DNA from: Devosia sp. Root413D1
GTDB lineage: Bacteria > Pseudomonadota > Alphaproteobacteria > Rhizobiales > Devosiaceae
Length of the DNA stretch: 64,000 bases
Assembly (NCBI RefSeq): GCF_001425235.1
Contig: NZ_LMEA01000012.1
Span: 131,752 to 195,751, forward strand
Direction: 5' to 3'
Of the stretch, positions 1 through 11,897 are shown one piece after another (position 1 is the stretch's first letter; each line of letters opens with the position of its first letter). The notes beneath the pieces were generated by a model. It was not told the DNA's origin and did not search any database. It saw nothing but the letters and a program-made list of their open reading frames with translations. A program made the position numbers and the translations under genes.

Positions 1-18
1 CTGACAGTAGTTGGATGG

Positions 19-170
19 CCTTCTCCCCTTGTGGGAGAAGGTGGCCGAAGGCCGGATGAGGGGTTCTCTCCGCGTACTCATCGTCCGTCGCTTCGCTCCG
101 GCCGCGCTACACTTCGTTGCGCGGACCCCTCATCCGCCCTTCGGGCACCTTCTCCCACAAGGGGAGAAGG
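19..170. repeat. Palindromic intergenic repeat upstream of tex
   Basis: Two arms of about 45 bases (19-64 and 126-170) are near-perfect reverse complements; each contains the smaller palindrome CTCCCCTTGTGGGAG or its complement. They surround a 60-base spacer. The whole could fold into a long hairpin. It carries no plausible gene. This style of GC-rich inverted repeat is common between genes in Hyphomicrobiales. Its function is unknown. Confidence 0.8.
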
Positions 171-326
171 CTAGAGGTGCCCAGCGCCGCCATATGCGAT
201 AGCCCTGCGCTTGCGGGGGGGAGCCCGACTGCAACATCGGATTTGCCGAGGAAATCGTCCCGCGCCGGGTGGGAGCTCTGGTCCGAGGCGACTATGGTCG
301 CGCCAGCCAAATCAAGAAGTAGCCTC

Positions 327-2624
<2,298 letters not shown>

Positions 2625-2696
2625 AGCGCAGAGCCCGCACTTGCGGTCCGGGTGATGGAGCCTTGGGCTCTAGCAGGTCCTCTCCTACCCACCGGC

Positions 2697-2776
2697 TGTC
2701 ATCCCAGCGAAAGCTGGGACCCAACTATCCGCTGGTGCGAGCGGTGAAATGGGTCCCAGCTTTCGCTGGGATGACA
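2697..2776. repeat. 27-bp inverted repeat element, copy 1
   Basis: Arms 2697-2723 and 2750-2776 are perfect reverse complements containing CCCAGCGAAAGCTGGG, with a 26-base spacer. Two further copies lie at 7512-7590 and 35476-35555. This copy sits between the convergent tex and GAF genes, where it could also act as a bidirectional terminator, although no strong T-run follows either arm. Confidence 0.85.
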
Positions 2777-2825
2777 CCGAGTTTGAGGTGATTGCCGTGG
2801 GTCGGACCGCTGGTCGGCACGCGCT

Positions 2826-3326
2826 TCAGCGACGCTCCCCAAACACTGCCGCCAGATACGCCATCGTCGCAAACGGCATCACCTCGTCCACCCGGGCCAG
2901 CCGCTCGGCCGTGTAATACCCGGCCTCATGCAGCAGGTTGAACGCCCCGATGGTTTGCCCACCCACCACAATCGGCAGGTTGGCGATCGACTCGCAGCCG
3001 AGCGACCCAATCAGCTGCCAGTCGGCGAAATCCACCGCGATCGCTTCGAGGCTGAGTGCGGTATAGATCTGCTGCCGGCCGATCAGCGTTTCGGTCCACT
3101 GGTTGTCGGGGATCGACTTGAAGCCGCCGACCGCATAGGCCTCAGCGTTCTGGGTGTAGAGCCGGCGCAGCCGGCCGGCCGGCACGTCGAACAGCGTGGC
3201 GGTGGTGAGCTTGCTGCCGATCGCTTCGCCGATCAGCCCGGCGACGAAATCGAACATCGGTTCAGCCGGACCGGATTGGCGGACCAGAGCCAGAAAAGCC
3301 GGCCAGTGCCTGTCGAGCGAAGCCAT
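2826..3326 (-). CDS. GAF-domain protein, free-methionine-R-sulfoxide-reductase style
   Basis: A 166-residue soluble protein made essentially of one GAF domain. Recognisable GAF pieces are the SLTTATLF-like sensing strand, CESIANLPIVVGGQTIGAFNLL and the final YYTAERLARVDEV helix. The frame stays open upstream, but the ATG at 3326 overlaps the stop of the upstream DUF885 gene as TGATG, so the two are almost certainly translationally coupled. GAF proteins of this size bind small ligands or act as methionine sulfoxide reductases; no catalytic cysteine trio was confirmed. The ligand is unknown. The pairing suggests it senses or stabilises something connected with the DUF885 enzyme. Confidence 0.75.
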   Translation of the reverse strand: MASLDRHWPAFLALVRQSGPAEPMFDFVAGLIGEAIGSKLTTATLFDVPAGRLRRLYTQNAEAYAVGGFKSIPDNQWTETLIGRQQIYTALSLEAIAVDFADWQLIGSLGCESIANLPIVVGGQTIGAFNLLHEAGYYTAERLARVDEVMPFATMAYLAAVFGERR

Positions 3327-4498
3327 CACACCGTCCAGAAATCGCGTAGCGTCGAGGGGGTGTGCATGTTGCCGTAGAGATAGGCCCAGAACTCGGTGCG
3401 CCTCTCCTTGGGCACCTTCTCCCACACCGCATGGGTCGATGTATCGCCACACCAGTAGCCGTAAACGAACGGCGCCCTCAGGCCGTGGCGGAGGAAAGCG
3501 ATGCGGTTCTTCGCCGTTTCGAGATCCTGATAGCCGGCCTCGGCGATGATCGGCGCCACCTCCTCGTGCGAGCGGCCTTCGGCATGCAGCATCCAGGCGG
3601 CGTTGCAGCGGAGCGCCGCGCGCAGCCGCTCGAGCGTCATGCCGACGACGTCCTCGGGGGTGTTGATCCAGTCGAGGAAGAACCAGCCATTATCGGCGAT
3701 GCCTTCGAACAGCGCACTGCTGGCGGAGCTGGTCACCACCTGCGCGCCGTCGAGCGGCATCTTGCCCTCGGCGACATAGCGCTGGCGCAGCGCCATGTGC
3801 ACCAGGTGCCCGGGAAAGGCCTCGTGGCAGGCGAGGTGCTTGATGGCCGAGCGGGTGAAGGGCATGGCGAGGTTGAGCCGCATCTTGCGTTCGGGAAAAT
3901 CGCAATAGGCGGTGAACGGCACGTCATCGAGCCGCACCGGCTCGAGCCATTCGTCGTTCATCAGGTACATCATCTCACTGGTGCGGCGGCGCGCCTCGCG
4001 CGTCACCTCGCCCATGGTGGCGAGCACCTGATCGGCCGGCACAAGGCTATCGGCTTCGAACCGCCCCACATCCTCGGCCAGCGAGCCGCCGCGGTAGCCC
4101 AGCTCATCGAGGTTCTCCCGGATGGTGCGGCGGTAGCCATCGAGGATTTCGTCGCTCACCAGTTGCGTGTCGACCCGCATCTGCCGGCGCAGCCGCTCGG
4201 CATAGGAGATCTGCCGGCCCTCAAAAGTGTCGAGCAGCGCCAAGAGCGAATCCACCATTTCGGTGAGGTAAGCGCGGCGCAGCTCGCTCTCGGCCTCGCC
4301 GGGAATCCGCGCCTGCAAAGCCTCGAGCCGGTCGCGCGCCTCGGCGTAACTGGCGAGCGCATAGGGCTCGACCTGCGCCATCGCCACCGGGATCAGCCCC
4401 TCGCGATCAAGAAAACTCTGGGTGCGCGGCACATCGCGATAGAGCCGGTCGAGGCCGGCGGTCAGCCGCGCCAGTTCCAATCCCAGTTGCATGCTCAT
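3326..4498 (-). CDS. DUF885 family zinc-metalloprotein, short form
   Basis: 390 residues with the DUF885 metal-binding signature HEAFPGH near residue 225, followed by a conserved glutamate region (SSALFEGIADNG) and a C-terminal HTPSTLRDF motif. DUF885 proteins are thermolysin-fold putative carboxypeptidases or aminopeptidases. Most members are about 550-600 residues and often exported; this one has no signal peptide and lacks much of the usual N-terminal half, so it is probably a cytoplasmic short form. A GAGGAA ribosome-binding site lies 7 bases before the ATG at 4498. It is the first gene of a two-gene operon with the GAF protein, and is divergent from the GntR gene at 4750. Substrate unknown. 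Confidence 0.8.
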   Translation of the reverse strand: MSMQLGLELARLTAGLDRLYRDVPRTQSFLDREGLIPVAMAQVEPYALASYAEARDRLEALQARIPGEAESELRRAYLTEMVDSLLALLDTFEGRQISYAERLRRQMRVDTQLVSDEILDGYRRTIRENLDELGYRGGSLAEDVGRFEADSLVPADQVLATMGEVTREARRRTSEMMYLMNDEWLEPVRLDDVPFTAYCDFPERKMRLNLAMPFTRSAIKHLACHEAFPGHLVHMALRQRYVAEGKMPLDGAQVVTSSASSALFEGIADNGWFFLDWINTPEDVVGMTLERLRAALRCNAAWMLHAEGRSHEEVAPIIAEAGYQDLETAKNRIAFLRHGLRAPFVYGYWCGDTSTHAVWEKVPKERRTEFWAYLYGNMHTPSTLRDFWTV

Positions 4499-4749
4499 CG
4501 CCGTTCCTCACCCCTAATTGACATAGCAAACTAGAACACCATCAGACGGCCCGCCGCCAGTGGCACAGATCGACTTTCGTTGCATATGGGGTGCGAACCG
4601 CGGCCGGAACCGGCCCTGCTCTGCCGATAACACGCTGTTTTGCATGACATTTGAGCAGTCGACAACGTGTGCACGAATTTTGCTCGTCACCCGATTGTCA
4701 TCCGCAAAGATGAGCGCTACCGTCGAGGTGTATCAGGTGGTTAGAACAC
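4499..4749. promoter_or_regulatory. Divergent promoter region, DUF885 / GntR
   Basis: 251 bases between divergent genes, more AT-rich than the flanks, so both promoters should lie here. A TTGACA hexamer is present at 4518-4523 but has no convincing partner hexamer at the right distance. No clear operator palindrome was found. An AGGTGG ribosome-binding site precedes the GntR start. Confidence 0.4.
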
Positions 4750-5790
4750 ATGTTCTCGATCGACGCCAACAGCATCGACAAGTCCCTGCCCGTGCCGGTC
4801 GGCACGCAGCTCTATGGCCTGTTGAGCTATGCGCTGTCGTTCGGCGGCATTGCCCATGGCACCCGCCTGCAGTCGGTCCGCCAGCTCGCCGCCGAGCTCG
4901 GCATCGCGCCGATGACCGTGGCTCAGGTCTATCAGCGGCTGCGCGATGCCGGTCTCGTCGAGATGAAGCACGGGCTCGGCGCCTTTGCCGTTTCCGACAT
5001 GAAAAAGCACGGCGTCGACAACCTGCCGGTCTCCTCGCTCCGCGCCGATATCGAGGTGCTGATCGGCAAGGCCGAAAAGCTCGGCATCTCGACCCTGACG
5101 CTCAATTCGATGATCAACGCCCAATCGCTGCTGCGCCGCCCCAAGGCCGGGCTGAAGATCGTCTTCGTCGCGATCTTCGAGGGGCCGGGGCGGGATTATG
5201 TGGCGCAGCTGAAACCGGTGCTGGCGACCAACGACCAGGTGCAGTTGGTGACGCTCGACTCCCTCAGGGTCACCGAGGAGCTGCGCCGGATCAGCACCGA
5301 GGCCGATATCGTCCTCACGTTCCTCCATCGCGAGGCCGAGGTGCAGGCGCTGATCCCCGAGGCGCGGGTGCTGGGCCTCCGCTTCATCCCCTCGGTGCGC
5401 ACGCGCCAGGCGCTGGCCGGGCTCGACCCGCGCACCCGCATCGCCGCCGTGACCTATTTCGAGGAATACATCGCCATCATGCGGCCCAGCGTGCGCGAGT
5501 TCGCGCCGCACGTCTCCGATATCCGCGTCACCTGGCTGTCGTCGCCGGACCTCGGCGAAGTCATCGCGCAATGCGACGCGGTGATCTTTGCCTCGGGCGC
5601 CGACCATGTGGCCGACCTGGTGCAGCCGGGGGTGCCCTGTTTCGAATACCGGCATGCGCCGGATCCCGGTGCGCTCGAGGGCGTGCTCGTGCCGCACCTC
5701 GCCGACCTCCGCCGCAGCAAGATTGCCGGCAACGAAACGGGACCTGAAAGCGGCAGCGATGCCGCCGAAAGGGGCGTCGCCGAGGGGTGA
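4750..5790 (+). CDS. GntR-family transcriptional regulator
   Basis: 346 residues. The N-terminal winged helix-turn-helix (about residues 18-80) is typical of GntR: TRLQSVRQLAAELGIAPMTV, then QVYQRLRDAGLVE and GLGAF. The C-terminal 250 residues alternate strands and helices (LKIVFVAIFEGPGRDYVAQL, VRVTWLSSPDLGEVI) in a way that suggests a periplasmic-binding-like effector domain rather than FCD, UTRA or aminotransferase domains. It lies 95 bases upstream of the binding-protein gene of the peptide ABC operon in the same direction, and is the likely local regulator; the effector may be the imported compound. The ATG is preceded by AGGTGG. Confidence 0.8.
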   Translation: MFSIDANSIDKSLPVPVGTQLYGLLSYALSFGGIAHGTRLQSVRQLAAELGIAPMTVAQVYQRLRDAGLVEMKHGLGAFAVSDMKKHGVDNLPVSSLRADIEVLIGKAEKLGISTLTLNSMINAQSLLRRPKAGLKIVFVAIFEGPGRDYVAQLKPVLATNDQVQLVTLDSLRVTEELRRISTEADIVLTFLHREAEVQALIPEARVLGLRFIPSVRTRQALAGLDPRTRIAAVTYFEEYIAIMRPSVREFAPHVSDIRVTWLSSPDLGEVIAQCDAVIFASGADHVADLVQPGVPCFEYRHAPDPGALEGVLVPHLADLRRSKIAGNETGPESGSDAAERGVAEG

Positions 5791-5885
5791 GACCAAACCA
5801 ACCCCTGTCGCCTTCGAGGGTGGAACACAGCTGTTCCTGAAGGCGCCAGGGCAATGACTGCAACAAAGTTCACAGGGGAACGGGA

Positions 5886-7421
5886 ATGAACAAACTACTG
5901 CTGCTGACCACCGCCATCGTGGCGCTGGGGGCGATGCCAGCGACCGTCACGCTGGCTCAGGACAAGGCGATCGTGATCGGCACCGACGTCGATGCCGGCA
6001 CGCTCGATCCGCGCCTGACGCGCGACACCACCGCCTATCGCACCGCCGACCTGATCTATGCAGGCCTCGTGCACCTCACGGCCAAGCTCGAAGCGGTACC
6101 GGATCTGGCCGAGAACTGGGAATCGCCCGACCCGCAAACCGTGATCTTCAAGCTCCGCTCTGGCCTCACCTTCTCGGACGGCTCGCCGCTCACCGCCGAC
6201 GACGTGGTGTTCACTTATGAGAGCGTCATCAATCCCGATTTCAACGCCCCCGACCGGGCGCTCTACAGCCCGATCAGCAAGATCGAGGCGGTCGACCCGC
6301 AGACGGTGAAGTTCACCCTCTCGGCGCCCTATGCGCCGCTCTTGAGCTATCTAGACAAGGGGATCGTGTCGAAGGCGGCGGTCGAAGCCGGCAAGGACCC
6401 GGCCACCGATCCAGTCGGCGCCGGCCCGATGGTGCTCACTGCCTGGAACCGGGGCAGCGACATTGTGCTCAAGGCCAACCCGAGCTATTGGGGCGGCGCC
6501 CCTGAAGTGACCGATGTCACCGTCAAGATCATCGGCGACAATTCGGCCCGCGCCCAGGCCTTCGAGGCCGGCGATCTCGACGTCATCCAGTCGCCGCTCT
6601 CGCCCAACGACATCGAACGGTTGAAGGCCGATACCCGCTTCGGCAACGTCATCACCGCCGGGCTGGGCGTCACCTACATCAACTACAACGTCAAGGACCC
6701 GCTATTGGCCGACCCCGGCATGCGGCAAGCCTTCTCGATGCTGATCGACCAGAATTCGATCGTCAACGACATCTACCAGGGCGTCGACGAGATCGCCTCC
6801 TCGATCATCCTGCCCTCCTCCTGGGCCTATTCGGCCGATATCAAGCAGCCGACCTTCAGTGTCGAAGGCGCGGTGGCCAAGTTCAACGAACTGGGCTGGA
6901 AGGATACTGACGCCGACGGCATCCTCGACAAGGATGGCAAGAAGCTGACGGTGACGCTCTCTACCCATAGCGAAGACCCCAACCGCGTGCAGTCGGTCGA
7001 GCTGACCCAGGCGCTGATGCAGTCGGCCGGCGTCGATGCGCAGGTGCAGATTACCGACTGGCCGTCCTTCTCCACCAACTACGTGCAGAAGGGCCTGCAC
7101 CAGATCGCGCTGCTCGGCTGGCTCAACATCGTCGATCCGGACCGGCTGCTGTTCGGCCAGCTTTCGACCGGCGGCTCGACCAACTGGGGCGGCTATTCCA
7201 ACCCCGAGGTCGATAAGCTCTTGCAGGAGGGCCGCTCGTCGCTCGACCAGGCGGCGCGGGCCACCGCCTACCAGAAGGCGGCGACGATCCTCGCCTCGGA
7301 CCTCCCCTACTTCATCATCTCCGACCAGGGCTACCAGCTGTTCTACAAGCAGCCCTTCCCGGTCGAAGTGCAGGCGACCCCACGCGGCAACTTCCGCGGC
7401 CTGATCGGCATGGACGAATAA
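5886..7421 (+). CDS. ABC transporter periplasmic binding protein, family 5 (peptide/opine type)
   Basis: 511 residues. A Sec signal peptide (MNKLLLLTTAIVALGAMPAT, cleavage near LAQ) is followed by the SBP family 5 fold: GTLDPRLTRDT, LAENWESPDPQTVIFKLR, the family signature FSDGSPLTADDVVFTYE and AYAPLLSYLDKG. This family captures di- and oligopeptides, nickel, opines or oligosaccharides for import. It is the first structural gene of the system that includes permeases at 9101 and 10086 and ATPases at 11898 and 12892. GGGAACGGG precedes the ATG. The enzymes interleaved in the operon point to a peptide-like or N-acyl amino acid ligand. Confidence 0.92.
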   Translation: MNKLLLLTTAIVALGAMPATVTLAQDKAIVIGTDVDAGTLDPRLTRDTTAYRTADLIYAGLVHLTAKLEAVPDLAENWESPDPQTVIFKLRSGLTFSDGSPLTADDVVFTYESVINPDFNAPDRALYSPISKIEAVDPQTVKFTLSAPYAPLLSYLDKGIVSKAAVEAGKDPATDPVGAGPMVLTAWNRGSDIVLKANPSYWGGAPEVTDVTVKIIGDNSARAQAFEAGDLDVIQSPLSPNDIERLKADTRFGNVITAGLGVTYINYNVKDPLLADPGMRQAFSMLIDQNSIVNDIYQGVDEIASSIILPSSWAYSADIKQPTFSVEGAVAKFNELGWKDTDADGILDKDGKKLTVTLSTHSEDPNRVQSVELTQALMQSAGVDAQVQITDWPSFSTNYVQKGLHQIALLGWLNIVDPDRLLFGQLSTGGSTNWGGYSNPEVDKLLQEGRSSLDQAARATAYQKAATILASDLPYFIISDQGYQLFYKQPFPVEVQATPRGNFRGLIGMDE

Positions 7422-7436
7422 GTCCCTGCCCCTCCC

Positions 7437-7468
7437 CCGGCCGGCGTTCCCTCCCAGGCGCCGGCCGG
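7437..7468 (+). terminator. Hairpin after binding-protein gene
   Basis: A 10-bp perfect stem (7437-7446 with 7459-7468, CCGGCCGGCG) and a 12-base loop are followed by AACTTTGGTTTT. It has the form of a rho-independent terminator, placed 16 bases after the stop codon. Partial termination here would raise binding-protein expression over the downstream transport genes. Confidence 0.7.
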
Positions 7469-7511
7469 AACTTTGGTTTTCGGTTCCACGGATGCCCGAC
7501 ACCACCACCGG

Positions 7512-7590
7512 TGTCATCCAGCGAAAGCTGGGATCCATCTCGCGGCCCGTACCAGCGGTGAGTTGGGTCCCAGCTTTCGTTGGGATGACA
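7512..7590. repeat. 27-bp inverted repeat element, copy 2
   Basis: Same palindromic family as at 2697-2776. The left arm (7512-7537) has lost one C and has a C-to-T change, while the right arm (7564-7590) has one C-to-T change, so this copy is more decayed. It lies between the binding-protein gene and the M24 gene in what otherwise looks like a single operon. Confidence 0.8.
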
Positions 7591-7707
7591 GCCGGTGGGT
7601 GGGGCGAAGATCGAGTGCCGAACCTATCACCGAGGATGATCACTTCATCCATGACTGCAGACCTTTGAATTTACTGCGCTTTGCCTGGAGCGCATCGAGG
7701 AGATGAC

Positions 7708-8880
7708 ATGACGTTTTCGCAGCGCCTTGGCGCCGATTTCTATGCCCGCGTCCATCGCGATATCCGCGCTCGCATGGCCGAGACCAGGGTGGACCTGCTG
7801 CTGCTCGATGCCAATGACGATGTCATCTACACTACGGGGTTTTCGCACTACACCACCGAGCGGCCGGTGGTCTTCGCCATCAGCCAGAGCGGCGCATGGC
7901 TGCTGCTGCCGCGGCTCGAACAGGGGCACGCGGCACACCAGATCATCGCCGCCGAGCCGGTGATCTATTTCGAGTTTCCCGGGGTCGACAAACCCTTCGA
8001 CGTGCTGGCGCGGGCGCTCCCGGCCCAGACCGGCACCGTCGCCCATAGCTACGGCATTGCCTTCGGCCGGATCGCGCAGATCGCGGCGGCCTTCCCCAAC
8101 GCCAAGGTGGTGCCCTCCAACATCGTCCAGCAGATGCGGCTGAGGAAATATCCCGAGGAGATCGTGCTGCACCGCGAGGCGGCGCGCATCTCCGACGAGA
8201 TGGTGCGCGCCGGCGTGGCGCTGATCGGCGAGGCCGTGCGCCAGGGCGGCGAGCTGCCAAGCGAGATCGCCATCGAGCAGCACGTGTCGCGGCACGCCAT
8301 GAACATCATGTATTCCGAGCACGAGGAGCTGATGCTGGTGCAGGGCCTCGCCTCGGGCCTCGTCTATTCCGGCATCCGCTCGAGCTTTCCGCACGGTATG
8401 CCGACCGGCAATCCGGTGAAGCGCGGCGAAAGCCTGATCCTGTCGCTCGGCTGCCGGGTCGGCGGCCGGGCGGCCGAGAGCGAGCGCACCTTCTTTATCG
8501 GCGAGCCGACAACTGAACAGCAACGGCACTACTCGGTAGCCTATGAGGCACAGCGGATGGCCACCGCCGCGCTGATCGCCGGCCACACCTGCGCCTCCTC
8601 GGACAACCTGGCGCTCGGTTACATCCGCGACCAGGGCATGGCCGACAATGCCCTGCACCGGGTGGGCCACGGCATGGGCATCATGTTCCATGAATCTCCC
8701 TGGATCGAGGCGGGCGACCAGACCATTCTCGAGCCCGGCATGATCGCCTCCAGCGAGCCCTCGATCACCATCCCCGGCTTTGCCGGCTACCGCATAGCGG
8801 ACACCGTGCTGGTCACTGCCGAGGGCCCGGACAGCATGACCCACTATCCGCGCCGCATCGACGAGATCGTCATCGCATGA
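7708..8880 (+). CDS. M24-family (creatinase/prolidase fold) hydrolase, metal ligands not conserved
   Basis: 390 residues: an N-terminal creatinase-like domain, then a pita-bread domain. The substrate-binding histidines are visible (FPHGMPTGNPV and HRVGHGMGIMFHESP), as is LEPGMIASSEP. The aspartates and final glutamate that bind two metals in true Xaa-Pro peptidases are changed: ILSLG where D is usual, AESERT for SDxTRT, and RIADTV for RIEDTV. That resembles creatinase, a metal-free C-N hydrolase of this fold, more than prolidase. It is encoded among genes for a peptide-type importer and probably acts on the imported compound in the cytoplasm. GAGGAG precedes the ATG at 7708; the frame is open to a TTG at 7681. 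Confidence 0.85.
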   Translation: MTFSQRLGADFYARVHRDIRARMAETRVDLLLLDANDDVIYTTGFSHYTTERPVVFAISQSGAWLLLPRLEQGHAAHQIIAAEPVIYFEFPGVDKPFDVLARALPAQTGTVAHSYGIAFGRIAQIAAAFPNAKVVPSNIVQQMRLRKYPEEIVLHREAARISDEMVRAGVALIGEAVRQGGELPSEIAIEQHVSRHAMNIMYSEHEELMLVQGLASGLVYSGIRSSFPHGMPTGNPVKRGESLILSLGCRVGGRAAESERTFFIGEPTTEQQRHYSVAYEAQRMATAALIAGHTCASSDNLALGYIRDQGMADNALHRVGHGMGIMFHESPWIEAGDQTILEPGMIASSEPSITIPGFAGYRIADTVLVTAEGPDSMTHYPRRIDEIVIA

Positions 8881-8943
8881 GGTGGGGTGTCGACATGGCG
8901 GGGCCGGCGTCTAGGCAGCCGACAGGCCGGCGCGGGAAGCGTA

Positions 8944-9044
8944 CCCCCACCCCTGTCCCCTCCCCGCAAGGGGGAGGGAGACGCTCTCACCGACGCCAGT
9001 GTTTTGGTCTCCTCCCCCCTTGCGGGGGAGGGACAGGGTGGGGG
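8944..9044. repeat. GC-rich inverted repeat inside the transport operon
   Basis: Arms 8944-8977 and 9011-9044 are near-perfect reverse complements, each with an internal palindrome around CCCCGCAAGGGGG, separated by 33 bases. This is a second family of intergenic palindrome. It fills most of the 220-base gap between the M24 gene and the first permease gene, and no gene is apparent there. Confidence 0.8.
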
Positions 9045-9100
9045 GTGCTCTTTCCGCGCCTCGCTATTCCCGCGCACGTCCCCGCACCGCGGGGGCCGCG

Positions 9101-10081
9101 ATGCTAGCCTATGTCATCCGCCGGCTGCTGCTGCTGATCCCCATGGCAGTCGGCATGATCGTCGTCACCTTCGGGCTGCTGCTACTGGTGCCGGGCGATC
9201 CGGCCGCCGTGCTGCTCGGCCCCGAAGCGTCGCCCGAAATGATCGCCAACCTGAGGCGTACGCTCGGGCTCGATGACCCCTGGTATATCAGGCTCGGCGC
9301 CTATTTCTGGCAGCTGCTGCATGGCGACCTCGGCCGCTCGATCTTCCAGAGCGCGCCGGTCAGCGAAATCATCGGCGGCCGCATCGGGGCGACCATCGAA
9401 CTCGCCGTGGTGGCGCTGCTGCTCGCGACCCTGATCGGCGTGACGCTGGGCGTCCTCGCCGCGGTGCGGCAGGGCTCGCTCATCGACACCGCGACAATGC
9501 TGCTCGCCCAGCTCGGCGTCTCCATGCCGGTCTACTGGCTGGGGCTCCTGCTGATGCTGGCCTTTGCCGTGCAGCTCAACTGGCTGCCGGCCATCGGTCG
9601 CGGCGCACCGATGCCCGAGGCGATCATCGCGGCGCTGAGTGGCCGGCCGCAGGTGCTGTGGGATTCGATCCTCCACATCCTCCTCCCGGCCTTGGCACTC
9701 GCCGCCAATTCAGCGGCGATCATCTCGCGGCTGGTGCGCACCTCGATGCTGGAAGTGCTGCGCGAGGATTTCGTCCGCACTGCCTATGCCAAGGGCCTGC
9801 GCCGGCCGCGCGTCGTGGTGCGCCATGCGCTGCGCAACGCGTTGCTGCCGGTGCTGAGCGTCATTGGCCTCCGCTTCGGCGCGCTGCTCGGCGGCGCCGT
9901 GCTGGTCGAGATGATCTTTGCCTGGCCCGGCCTTGGCCAATTGACCTTTTCGGCCGTGTCGCAGCGCGACCTGCCGCTGATCCAGGGGATCGTTTTGACC
10001 TTCGCGCTGATCTTCGCGCTGGTGAACCTCGTCGTCGACCTGCTCTATGCGCTGGTCGACCCACGCGTGCGGCTGGGTTAG
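9101..10081 (+). CDS. ABC transporter permease, DppB type
   Basis: 326 residues, an inner-membrane permease of the dipeptide/oligopeptide class. It opens with the hallmark first transmembrane segment MLAYVIRRLLLLIP, followed by a periplasmic stretch with LVPGDPAAVLLGPEAS. The EAA loop that contacts the ATPase is seen at DFVRTAYAKGLRRPRVVVRHALRNALLP. It ends VDLLYALVDPRVRLG, the standard DppB C-terminus. The open frame begins at 8999 inside the inverted repeat, but family homology starts at the ATG at 9101. It pairs with the permease that starts 4 bases after its stop. Confidence 0.92.
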   Translation: MLAYVIRRLLLLIPMAVGMIVVTFGLLLLVPGDPAAVLLGPEASPEMIANLRRTLGLDDPWYIRLGAYFWQLLHGDLGRSIFQSAPVSEIIGGRIGATIELAVVALLLATLIGVTLGVLAAVRQGSLIDTATMLLAQLGVSMPVYWLGLLLMLAFAVQLNWLPAIGRGAPMPEAIIAALSGRPQVLWDSILHILLPALALAANSAAIISRLVRTSMLEVLREDFVRTAYAKGLRRPRVVVRHALRNALLPVLSVIGLRFGALLGGAVLVEMIFAWPGLGQLTFSAVSQRDLPLIQGIVLTFALIFALVNLVVDLLYALVDPRVRLG

Positions 10082-10085
10082 CGCC

Positions 10086-10928
<843 letters not shown>

Positions 10929-10946
10929 GACTAAGGACGACAAACG

Positions 10947-11894
10947 ATGGTCAAGCAGATCAACAAGCTGAGGCCCAAGTTCACCACCCATGCCGATGGC
11001 AGCGATGCCGTGCTGTTCATCCACGAACTGGTCGGCGAACAGGATGGCCCCACCGTCGGCATTTCCGCCTCCATCCACGGCAACGAGAATGCCGGCTCGC
11101 AGGCCATCCTCGAGCTCTATCGTGTGCTGAAGGACATGCCGCTCAAGGGCCGCATCCTGCTGCTGCCGGTCGCCAACCCCAAGGCCTTCGCGGTCAACCA
11201 CCGCTTCACCCCGCTCGACGAGCTGAACCTCAACCGCGAGTTTCCCGGCGACGAGCGCGGCAACTACACCCAGCAGCTCGCCTTCGCGCTCTCGCGCGAC
11301 TATTTCGATAAGCTCGACGCCAATATCGATCTCCACTCGGGCACCGACCGCCCGACCGTCGACTATGTCTACATCTGGAGCGATGAGGGGCTATCGCGCG
11401 CCTTCGGCTCGAAGATCCTCTACCGCCCGACCACCGGCAAGACCGGCACGGTCTATACCGGCACCACCAAGACGGTGACCATCGACCGCCGGCCCGAGAT
11501 GAAGGTGACCACTATCGAGCTCGGCGGCGGCATCGTCGACCAGGGCCCCTATGTGAAGCGCACCGTCGACGGCATGCTGAACCAGTTGCGCTATCTCGGC
11601 GTCATCGCTGGCGACGTCGTCGCACCACCCAGGCAAGTGGTGGTGACCGAGCTGGTCGGCATCCGGCCCAAGCATGGCGGCTGGCTCGAGCCGCTCAGCC
11701 CCGCCAATGGCGAGATCATCAAGGGCGGGCAGCTGCTCGGCCGAGTCATCAGCCCGTATGATTTCGAGACCATCGAGGAGATCCCCACCCCGTTCGAGAA
11801 CGGCATCATGGTGATGCAGCATTTGAGCCGCAACCTGGTCGAAGCCGGTGATTACGGCTTCATGGTCGGCAATCTCGACGGCGCGGAGCAGTAA
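10947..11894 (+). CDS. Succinylglutamate desuccinylase / aspartoacylase family deacylase
   Basis: 315 residues of the M14-like AstE/AspA family. These zinc enzymes hydrolyse amide bonds of N-acyl amino acids. The zinc site is visible as SIHGNENAG (His and Glu) with the later histidine in IDLHSGTDRP. A catalytic glutamate candidate lies in TTIELGGG. The C-terminal part carries a barrel-sandwich-like segment (PLSPANGEIIKGGQLLGRVISP). It is located between the permeases and ATPases of the peptide-type importer, so it probably deacylates the imported substrate. GGACTAAGGA precedes the ATG at 10947. Confidence 0.88.
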   Translation: MVKQINKLRPKFTTHADGSDAVLFIHELVGEQDGPTVGISASIHGNENAGSQAILELYRVLKDMPLKGRILLLPVANPKAFAVNHRFTPLDELNLNREFPGDERGNYTQQLAFALSRDYFDKLDANIDLHSGTDRPTVDYVYIWSDEGLSRAFGSKILYRPTTGKTGTVYTGTTKTVTIDRRPEMKVTTIELGGGIVDQGPYVKRTVDGMLNQLRYLGVIAGDVVAPPRQVVVTELVGIRPKHGGWLEPLSPANGEIIKGGQLLGRVISPYDFETIEEIPTPFENGIMVMQHLSRNLVEAGDYGFMVGNLDGAEQ

Positions 11895-11897
11895 CGG

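Noticed and set aside
4518-4546. TTGACA-like sigma-70 promoter
   Set aside because: The -35 hexamer is perfect but no acceptable -10 lies 16-18 bases downstream.
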